Assembly: GCA_003135495.1 (NCBI GenBank)
Contig: PLBX01000203.1
Coordinates: 7,208-12,921, forward strand
DNA: 5,714 nucleotides
Direction: 5' to 3'
DNA from: Acidobacteriaceae bacterium
GTDB taxonomy: Bacteria > Acidobacteriota > Terriglobia > Terriglobales > Acidobacteriaceae
Part shown: positions 1 through 5,714 of the stretch, piece by piece
Numbering within the stretch: the first letter of the stretch is position 1
Layout: every line of letters begins with the position of its first letter
Translations under genes and position numbers: made by a program
Notes under the pieces: model-generated
Seen by the model: only the letters and a program-made list of their open reading frames with translations
Databases searched by the model: none
Told to the model about the DNA's origin: nothing

Positions 1-2454
1 GCCCCCGCCAAGCCGGTAGCGAAACATGCGCCCGCGAAAGCAGCGACGGCAGCGTCGCCGTACCCCAAAGCTACACCCAAAGCGGCGACTCCGAAGCCCG
101 GCGCAAAGAAAGCTGCGGCCTCAAGTCGCAGCGCGGTCGCCGCCAATAAGAATAAAAAAAAGCACGCACCGCCCTCTCCGCGCGTGCGCCGCGTCCGCCG
201 TGCCTTTGTCGCCTCCGCCAGCCTGCGTCCGATGGCGCAGCAGTTATTGCAGGACCGCACTCCAATCGCTTACGCCGGCGTTGAGGGCTATGCGCGCAGT
301 CACGGGAAAGAAGATGCCGGAGCTTTAGCCTGGCTGGTTGTTGGCTACGCGCACACGCTCGATCACGATTACGGCAAGGCAATCGACCCATTCAGCCGCG
401 CGAAATCCGGCGCCAGCGAATTGGGAGACTACGTTGCCTATTACCTCGGCGACGCCTACCAAAGAACTGGACACAACGCCGAAGCGCTAGCCACCCTCGC
501 TGATTTCAGCAACACTTTTCCGGACTCGCTCCTCATTCGCGATGCCCATCTCGTCTACGCGAACGCGTTGTTCGATGAAGGCCGCGCAGCGGAGGCTGCG
601 GCGCTACTCGAAAAAGATCGCGCCCCGGTGCGCAGCGACATTGAACTTGCAATCGGGCGCGCGTACGAAAACGCTGGCGATAAACAAAAGGCTGCAGAGG
701 CTTTTCGCAATCTCTACTTCAATTTTCCCAACAGCTTTGAGGCCGAGATGGCGGGAACGGAATTGGGTAAGCTGGGCATAACCGGCGCCGTGGCTGAACG
801 CCGCACTCGAGCCGATCTGCTCTTTAAAGCCAAGCATTACAGTGACGCGGCGCGCGATTATCGCGACTTGGTCGCGGAGGTGAGCGGTGCTGATCGGATG
901 ACTGTCCAGTTGGCGTTGGCGAGTGCTCTTGAAAAAACTAACGGTGACAAAGAAGTTCGCGAGATTCTCACCTCGATGGGCGCGCAAACTGGAGACGCCG
1001 AAGCAGAGCGTCTTTACCTCTTGAGTGAGACTGCGCATACTTCGAACGACGAAGAAGCCGTGCAGCGCACGCTGAACGATTTGCGGCAATTCGGTCCCAC
1101 CAGTCCTTGGCTGGAAAAGGCCCTGCTCTCGGCTGGGAACATGTACTTACTGAAGCGCGACTTCGATCACGCCATCGATTATTTCCGCGAGCTCCAGCAG
1201 CGTTTTCCGAACGGAAATCGCGCCTCGTACGCCCATTGGAAGGCCGCATGGCTAACGTTCCGCCAGAGCCGCATCCCGCAAGCACTGCAAGCGTTCGAAG
1301 ATCAGATCGCGCTCTATCCCGATTCGTCGGAAATTCCCGCCGCTCTTTATTGGCGTGCACGTGTCGCCGAGGAGCAAAATAATCCCGCAATGGCGCGGGC
1401 CTTCTACCAGAAATTATCCGACCGCTTTCACAACTACTATTACGCCGAACTCGCCCGCCAGCGACTCAAGACTCTGCCCCGCATCGAGGCCGATACGCAC
1501 CCGGCCCAGCCAGCGATTCTTGCCGCCAAGGGCGACGCCATTCAACCGGACACCTCCAAGCCCGACACGTCCAAAGAGGATCCACCTGCGCTCGACGCGA
1601 TAAAAGAAGACGCAAAAGAAGACCCGCCGAAAGATCCGGCAAAAGATGCCGATCTAAAAAAAGACGATCCAACTTATTACGCGCTCTTGGATCGCGTTTC
1701 GTCGCTCTCTTCCAAAGGAAAAGTCACCGCGAGCGAACCGCCGGATGACAATCTCCGAGTCGAGCGCGCGCGTTTACTATCCAACGGAGCCCTCGCCGAT
1801 ATGGCGGTGCGCGAATTGCAAGCCGCTGCTAGCCAGGAGGGTGGAGCTTGGGCTCCCCCCGAAATGGCACGCGTTTATCAGGAGGGTGGACGCTACGATC
1901 GCGGCATCGAGATCATGAAGCGCTCCACTCCGAACTACTTCGCCGTCAATATCGAAGACCTGCCACGGCCTTATTGGGAAGCGCTTTTTCCGAAGGCCTA
2001 TTGGACCGATCTGCGCAGGTATTCGATCGCCAACGGCCTCGATCCTTACCTCGTCGCCTCGCTAATCCGGCAAGAGTCCGAGTTCAATGTGCTCGCGCTT
2101 TCTCGCGTTAGCGCTGTCGGACTGATGCAACTGATGCCAAAGACCGGCAAGACCGTCGCCAAGCAAGTCAAATTGAAGGGTTACAACAACGCGCAACTTT
2201 TCACGCCAGCCATAAATCTCGAACTCGGCACCCGTTACTTCAAAGAAATGGTCGACAAATATAACGGGCAATTCGAGTACGCCCTAGCCGCCTACAACGC
2301 CGGAACCGATCGTGTCGGCGATTGGCTCGGACAGGGCCATTACCGCGATCCGCAAGAGTTCGTAGAATCCATCCCCTTCACCGAGACCCGCGAATACGTC
2401 CAAGCCATTTTGCGGAATGCGAATGTCTACCGCCAGCTCTACGGAGCGCCGTAG
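1..2454 (+). CDS. slt: Soluble lytic murein transglycosylase (Slt70-like, GH23), 5' end outside window
   Basis: Cleaves the MurNAc-GlcNAc bond of peptidoglycan in the periplasm, forming 1,6-anhydroMurNAc ends (family knowledge). Numbering from the first codon in the window (817 residues seen): 1-61 is an Ala/Pro/Lys-rich tail; about 70-490 is a helical TPR-like superhelix with repeated pairs such as YYLGDAYQRTGHNAEAL; 505-558 is an Asp/Lys/Pro-rich insert; about 560-650 resembles the Slt70 linker; the C-terminal 160 residues are the SLT catalytic domain. That domain shows the catalytic Glu692 in LIRQESEFN, GLMQLMP (707-713), AAYNAG (763-768) and FVESIPFTETREYV (787-800), close to E. coli Slt70. 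The frame is open from base 1 with no stop, so the true start and any signal peptide lie upstream. The GTG at 184 is an internal Val with no clear ribosome binding site. The stop is TAG at 2452. The gene is convergent with lspA, 80 bases apart. The family call is very secure; the exact symbol is less so. Confidence 0.93.
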   Translation, partial: APAKPVAKHAPAKAATAASPYPKATPKAATPKPGAKKAAASSRSAVAANKNKKKHAPPSPRVRRVRRAFVASASLRPMAQQLLQDRTPIAYAGVEGYARSHGKEDAGALAWLVVGYAHTLDHDYGKAIDPFSRAKSGASELGDYVAYYLGDAYQRTGHNAEALATLADFSNTFPDSLLIRDAHLVYANALFDEGRAAEAAALLEKDRAPVRSDIELAIGRAYENAGDKQKAAEAFRNLYFNFPNSFEAEMAGTELGKLGITGAVAERRTRADLLFKAKHYSDAARDYRDLVAEVSGADRMTVQLALASALEKTNGDKEVREILTSMGAQTGDAEAERLYLLSETAHTSNDEEAVQRTLNDLRQFGPTSPWLEKALLSAGNMYLLKRDFDHAIDYFRELQQRFPNGNRASYAHWKAAWLTFRQSRIPQALQAFEDQIALYPDSSEIPAALYWRARVAEEQNNPAMARAFYQKLSDRFHNYYYAELARQRLKTLPRIEADTHPAQPAILAAKGDAIQPDTSKPDTSKEDPPALDAIKEDAKEDPPKDPAKDADLKKDDPTYYALLDRVSSLSSKGKVTASEPPDDNLRVERARLLSNGALADMAVRELQAAASQEGGAWAPPEMARVYQEGGRYDRGIEIMKRSTPNYFAVNIEDLPRPYWEALFPKAYWTDLRRYSIANGLDPYLVASLIRQESEFNVLALSRVSAVGLMQLMPKTGKTVAKQVKLKGYNNAQLFTPAINLELGTRYFKEMVDKYNGQFEYALAAYNAGTDRVGDWLGQGHYRDPQEFVESIPFTETREYVQAILRNANVYRQLYGAP

Positions 2455-2462
2455 AAAACCAC

Positions 2463-2490
2463 ATCAGCTTTCAGTTATCAGTTCTCTGTT
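2463..2490. repeat. Four degenerate heptamer tandem repeats, consensus NTCAGYT
   Basis: Four consecutive 7-base units are seen: ATCAGCT (2463), TTCAGTT (2470), ATCAGTT (2477) and CTCTGTT (2484, one mismatch in the core). They start 9 bases after the transglycosylase stop and end just before the hairpin. Short heptamer arrays of this kind occur between genes in cyanobacteria and some other environmental bacteria (from memory, not searched). No function can be read from the sequence. With only four degenerate units, chance or decayed repeat remains possible. Confidence 0.55.
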
Positions 2491-2495
2491 AATGC

Positions 2496-2531
2496 CTGCT
2501 TTTTGTTTACTACGCGAGTCAAAAAAAGCAG
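2496..2531. terminator. A/T-rich hairpin between convergent genes, candidate bidirectional terminator
   Basis: CTGCTTTTT at 2496-2504 is the exact inverted complement of AAAAAGCAG at 2523-2531. The pairing can continue inward through TTT/AAA and ACT/AGT (2509-2511 with 2517-2519) around the loop ACGCG, allowing one or two bulged bases, for about 14 pairs. It lies 41 bases past the transglycosylase stop and 3 bases past the lspA stop, as expected for a terminator shared by convergent genes. Weak points: the stem is A/T-rich rather than G/C-rich and no separate T tract follows it on either strand; the T run is inside the stem arm. Confidence 0.5.
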
Positions 2532-2534
2532 CCG

Positions 2535-3020
2535 CTACGCCGATTGCTGGCTCGATGACTTGGCGAACAGGATTTCAATCACCAGCAACCCCGCTCCCAC
2601 CACGATCGCACTATCGGCCACATTGAAAGCCGGCCACTGGTGCGGTCCTACATAGAAAAGCAGAAAATCGACAACCTGGCGGCTGACCAGTCGATCCCAC
2701 AAATTGCCTACCGCGCCGCCGAGAATTAGTGCCAGGCCGATTCCGGTCGAGGTCATGGTGTGACTATTTTTCCAGAGCAGAGCGGAGACGATCACCAGCG
2801 CAATAATAGAAAATCCAATCAGCATTCCCAACTTCCACTGCGAAGGAGAATCGGCAAAAATGCCAAATGCCGCCCCCGGATTTTCAGCATGAATAATACG
2901 AAAAAATCCCGGAATAATCTGAATGCTATCGTGCGGAGAAAGCCGCCGTACGATCGTCCACTTCGTGACGCGATCAAGAGCGACGATAAACAACGAAATC
3001 AGGAAATGATATTTACGCAT
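2535..3020 (-). CDS. lspA: Lipoprotein signal peptidase (signal peptidase II)
   Basis: Inner-membrane aspartic peptidase that removes the signal peptide of diacylglyceryl-modified prolipoproteins, acting after Lgt and before Lnt. With M1 as the ATG at 3020, the protein has 161 residues, normal for the family. Four hydrophobic segments are visible at about 5-16, 64-83, 92-107 and 134-152. The conserved blocks are all present in order: DRVTK (16-20), ENPGAAFG (46-53), GGAVGNLWDR (101-110), VVDF with catalytic Asp118, and FNVADSAI with catalytic Asp136. An in-frame TTG two codons upstream (3026) could also serve as start; the ATG, giving MRKYHF, is preferred although no good Shine-Dalgarno sequence precedes either. 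It follows ileS on the same strand after 122 bases, the usual ileS-lspA order, but the gap and the repeat inside it mean separate transcription is possible. The stop TAG lies 3 bases from the candidate terminator hairpin. Confidence 0.96.
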   Translation of the reverse strand: MRKYHFLISLFIVALDRVTKWTIVRRLSPHDSIQIIPGFFRIIHAENPGAAFGIFADSPSQWKLGMLIGFSIIALVIVSALLWKNSHTMTSTGIGLALILGGAVGNLWDRLVSRQVVDFLLFYVGPHQWPAFNVADSAIVVGAGLLVIEILFAKSSSQQSA

Positions 3021-3078
3021 GACCAAAATGTTTTTTCAACAGCCAGGCTCGCCCTTTGGCTCTAACCCTCTTAATCTT

Positions 3079-3105
3079 GTCATCCCGAGCGGAGCGAGGG
3101 ATCTG
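3079..3105. repeat. Probable dispersed intergenic repeat with imperfect hairpin (GTCATCCCGAGC type)
   Basis: The element begins GTCATCCCGAGC (3079) and ends GCGAGGGATCTGC. Its core, 3082-3102, is partly self-complementary: ATCCC pairs with GGGAT, then two mismatches, then GC/GC around a 3-base loop. I recognise this as resembling a short repeat (GTCATCCTGAGCGAAGCGAAGGATCT type) found many times between genes in Acidobacteriota and other environmental bacteria; this is memory, not a search. Only one copy is in the window, so repeat status is inferred. It sits in the middle of the ileS-lspA gap, where its RNA could form a weak stem on either strand. Confidence 0.55.
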
Positions 3106-3142
3106 CAGTTAGCAGCGCATCATCGCAACGCCGCGAGCCGCC

Positions 3143-5714
3143 TCAGCTTCCGCCTTCAATTTCCTTAAGCACCGCGCTGCAGCGCTCGCACACCGTCGGA
3201 TACTTTTTGTCCTCGCCCACGTGCGTCGAAAAATTCCAGCAGCGCTCACATTTCTCTCCGGGAGCTTTGCTTACCTGCACCGCTACAGGAGCGTCTCCGT
3301 TGCCCCCACCTTTTTTTATTTCGACGGCGGAGACAATAAAGAAGTAGCGCAGATCGTTTTTGAAACGTTGCAGCACCGAAAACACCGGATCGCCGGCAGT
3401 CAACGTAACTTGCGCCTGCAGATTGCCGCCGATTAACTTCTGGTTGCGCGCCTCTTCCAGCGCTTTCAACACGGTTTCGCGAACCGCGCGAATCGTCTTC
3501 CACTCTTCCATTTGTTTCGCATCGACCGCGACCGCCGCTTCTTCCTCGCCAAGCAATTCTTTGCTCTCGGGAAAGGTCGTCAAATGCACGCTCTCCAGCC
3601 TTCCCGCAACCTGCGGCAGATACTGCCAGACCTCTTCGCAGGTAAAGCTCATGATGGGAGCCAGCAACCGCACCAGCGCCTCGCCGATACGCCAGATCGC
3701 CGTTTGCGCAGCGCGGCGCGACACCGATCTCGGAGCAGAAGTGTAGAGCCGGTCTTTCAATACGTCGAAATAAAACGCACTCAATTCGACACCGCAAAAA
3801 TTATTGACGCGGTGGTAAATCTTGTGGAACGCAAACTCTTCATAAGAGCGTTGCACGTCCGCCGACACGTCGACCGCCTGCCGCAGCATGTACTGATCGA
3901 TGGGCTGCAACTCCCCAAATCCGGCCGCATCTCTCTCAGGGTCAAATCCCGCGAGATTGCCGAGAATAAATCGAAACGTGTTGCGAATGTCGCGATAGAT
4001 TCCCGCGACCCGCTGCATGATCTGCGGAGAGCACGCAACATCTTCGCGAAAATCCACCGACGCCACCCACATGCGCACGATCTCGCCGCCCAGCGTATCC
4101 GCGATCTCCACCGGATCAACCGTGTTTCCCAGCGATTTCGACATGGCGCGCCCCTGCTCGTCGAGCGTCCACCCGCTGGTCGCGACCATGCGATACGGAG
4201 CGCTGCCTTCGTACCCGATGGCGCACAGCAGCGACGAGTGAAACCATCCACGATGCTGATCACCGCCTTCCAGATAAAGATCGGCAGGCCATGGCAAATT
4301 CGGCTCGTGGCCAAGCACAGCGGCGTGACTTGATCCCGACTCGAACCACACATCGAGAATGTCGGTTTCTTTCTTGAACGTCGTCGCGCCGCAGTGAGCG
4401 CACTTGTGGCCAGACGTAAGAATGGCATCCGTCTCGGGTGTGTACCAGGCATCGGCGCCATGCTGCGCAATGAACTGCACCACTTTGCGATTGATATGCG
4501 GATCGTTCACCGGCTTGCCGCACTCGTCGCACAAGAATACAGCGATCGGAACTCCCCATACCCGCTGCCGCGAGATGCACCAGTCGGGCCGCGTGGCGAT
4601 CATGTTCGAAATGCGTTCCTCGCCCCACGCCGGGTCCCACTTCACTTTGGCAATCTCGTGCAACGTGCGGCTGCGCATGGTTTCGCCCTTGGTTTCGTTC
4701 GGAGAAGCGCCCTTCGGTGGGGGCTTCATCGGCGTCTCCATGCCGATGAACCACTGCTCCGTGGCGCGATAGATCACCGGATTGTGGCAGCGCCAGCAAT
4801 GCGGATACGAATGCTCCATCGTTTCGGAATGCAGCAAAACGCCGCGCTCTTTCAGCAACGCAATGATCGGAGCATTGGCATCGAACACACGCTTGCCTTC
4901 ATATTCCGAGAGGCCATTGCGGAGAATTCCCGCCTTGTCCACATTGCACGTGAGATCGATCTTGTATTTCTGCCCGGTGAAGAAATCTTCCGCGCCATGC
5001 GAGGGCGCGGTATGCACCACTCCGGTGCCTTGATCCATAGTGACGTAATCGGCCAGCACCCCGACAATTTTGCGATCGAGAAAAGGATGCCGGAACTCGG
5101 CGTACTCCAGTTTGCGGCCGAGAAAACGCGCGATCTCCCGCGCTGCCTGCAATCCTGTCTTTTCTTGCACCGCAGTCGCGAGCCGGGCGCCGACAATAAA
5201 AACGTCATCGCCCTGTTCGAGCGCCACGTATTCTTCCTCGGGATGAAACGCCACCGCCATCGACGCCGGCAGCGTCCATGGAGTCGTCGTCCAGATGATG
5301 GTAGAAACTTTCTTGCCTCTAAGAGCCGGATCAATCGAAGCCGGATCGCCCGCGAATGCATATTTCACCCACACCGTCGGGCTGGTGTGCATTTCATATT
5401 CAACTTCGGCCTCCGCCAGCGCCGTCTCATCGAACATGCACCAGTACACCGGTCGCAAGCCTTTATAGACGAAGTCATTTTCGAGGAACCGATAAAGAAT
5501 GCCAAGCACCGCCGCTTCATATTGCGGCGTCATCGTCGAATAAGGATTATCAAAGCGCCCAAAAACGCCAATGCGCTTGAACTGGGAGCGCTGCAAATCG
5601 AGAAACTTTTCAGCGTACTTGCGGCATTCGGCGCGCACATCTACCGCCGCCATCTGCAATTTTTTGCCCCCGAGCATCTGGTCAACTTTGATTTCAATCG
5701 GCAGCCCGTGGCAA
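3143..5714 (-). CDS. ileS: Isoleucyl-tRNA synthetase, N-terminus outside window
   Basis: Class I synthetase that charges tRNA-Ile with isoleucine in the cytoplasm and edits misactivated valine. The frame runs off the right edge: upstream of the first ATG in view (5677) it still reads CHGLPIEIKVDQ, a conserved IleRS block, so that ATG is internal and about 90-100 residues with the HIGH motif are missing. Numbering from that Cys (856 residues seen): the CP1 editing domain shows TTTPWTLP (142-149) and GTGVVHTAPSHGAEDF (229-244, with the editing Asp243); then RPDWCISRQRVWGVP, DVWFESGSSHAAV, GGDQHRGWFHSS and the KMSKS loop as AMSKS (523-527). The anticodon-binding domain follows, and a C-terminal zinc finger has Cys822/825 and Cys842/845, marking the E. 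coli-like bacterial type. Odd points are a Pro/Lys-rich insert near 4679-4735 and two extra CxxC pairs (395/398, 438/441) absent from E. coli IleRS. lspA lies 122 bases downstream. Confidence 0.98.
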   Translation of the reverse strand, partial: CHGLPIEIKVDQMLGGKKLQMAAVDVRAECRKYAEKFLDLQRSQFKRIGVFGRFDNPYSTMTPQYEAAVLGILYRFLENDFVYKGLRPVYWCMFDETALAEAEVEYEMHTSPTVWVKYAFAGDPASIDPALRGKKVSTIIWTTTPWTLPASMAVAFHPEEEYVALEQGDDVFIVGARLATAVQEKTGLQAAREIARFLGRKLEYAEFRHPFLDRKIVGVLADYVTMDQGTGVVHTAPSHGAEDFFTGQKYKIDLTCNVDKAGILRNGLSEYEGKRVFDANAPIIALLKERGVLLHSETMEHSYPHCWRCHNPVIYRATEQWFIGMETPMKPPPKGASPNETKGETMRSRTLHEIAKVKWDPAWGEERISNMIATRPDWCISRQRVWGVPIAVFLCDECGKPVNDPHINRKVVQFIAQHGADAWYTPETDAILTSGHKCAHCGATTFKKETDILDVWFESGSSHAAVLGHEPNLPWPADLYLEGGDQHRGWFHSSLLCAIGYEGSAPYRMVATSGWTLDEQGRAMSKSLGNTVDPVEIADTLGGEIVRMWVASVDFREDVACSPQIMQRVAGIYRDIRNTFRFILGNLAGFDPERDAAGFGELQPIDQYMLRQAVDVSADVQRSYEEFAFHKIYHRVNNFCGVELSAFYFDVLKDRLYTSAPRSVSRRAAQTAIWRIGEALVRLLAPIMSFTCEEVWQYLPQVAGRLESVHLTTFPESKELLGEEEAAVAVDAKQMEEWKTIRAVRETVLKALEEARNQKLIGGNLQAQVTLTAGDPVFSVLQRFKNDLRYFFIVSAVEIKKGGGNGDAPVAVQVSKAPGEKCERCWNFSTHVGEDKKYPTVCERCSAVLKEIEGGS

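Noticed and set aside
26..328. A 100-codon Arg/Pro-rich frame overlapping the start of the transglycosylase region
   Set aside because: It is an out-of-frame reading of the Ala/Pro/Lys tail; its composition follows from GC-rich codons and it has no ribosome binding site that I can see.
1834..1890. Exact 12-base repeat CAGGAGGGTGGA at 1834 and 1879, also resembling a ribosome binding site
   Set aside because: Both copies are in frame and encode QEGG in adjacent helical-repeat-like segments, so it is best explained as coding; the internal ATG codons nearby do not open a credible gene.
3005..3040. A TTGAAA box followed at about 18 bases by TAAATA on the - strand, promoter-like, near the lspA start
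   Set aside because: The -10-like part falls inside the lspA coding region, so transcription would begin after the start codon.
2760..3065. A 101-codon open frame on the + strand across lspA
   Set aside because: It overlaps lspA antisense, is rich in Asn/Arg/Lys with no motif, and the lspA frame explains the sequence completely.
3512..4333. A 273-codon open frame on the + strand opposite ileS
   Set aside because: It is fully antisense to a strongly conserved IleRS region, its product is Arg/His/Ala-rich with no recognisable domain, and long antisense frames are common in GC-rich DNA.

Overview
The window holds three protein genes and no mobile element, CRISPR array or RNA gene that I can see. 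All three are housekeeping envelope or translation genes. On the + strand, from the left edge to 2454, lies most of a soluble lytic transglycosylase (murein hydrolase) with an N-terminal tail, a TPR-like helical body, a charged insert and a C-terminal GH23 catalytic domain. On the - strand, reading from the right edge leftwards, come isoleucyl-tRNA synthetase (ileS, its first ~90-100 residues outside the window) and lipoprotein signal peptidase (lspA). The ileS-lspA order is a classic bacterial arrangement. The transglycosylase gene converges on lspA.

The DNA is moderately GC-rich. The gene content and style (long Ala/Pro/Lys tail on the transglycosylase, an interspersed GTCATCCCGAGC-type repeat, heptamer tandem repeats between genes) fit a soil-type Gram-negative bacterium. 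My best guess is an Acidobacteriota member (Terriglobia/Koribacter-like), but this is an inference from style and not from a marker gene comparison.

The two intergenic gaps are short but not empty. The 80-base gap between the convergent genes has four degenerate heptamers followed by an A/T-rich hairpin that could end transcription from both sides. The 122-base gap between ileS and lspA carries a short, partly self-complementary element that looks like a dispersed genomic repeat.

Functionally, LspA finishes lipoproteins at the inner membrane, IleRS charges tRNA-Ile, and the transglycosylase trims peptidoglycan in the periplasm. LspA and the transglycosylase share an envelope theme, but their convergent orientation argues against co-transcription. 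I found no convincing evidence of a previously undescribed system. The points worth a second look are the unusual inserts and tails in otherwise standard proteins and the intergenic repeats.
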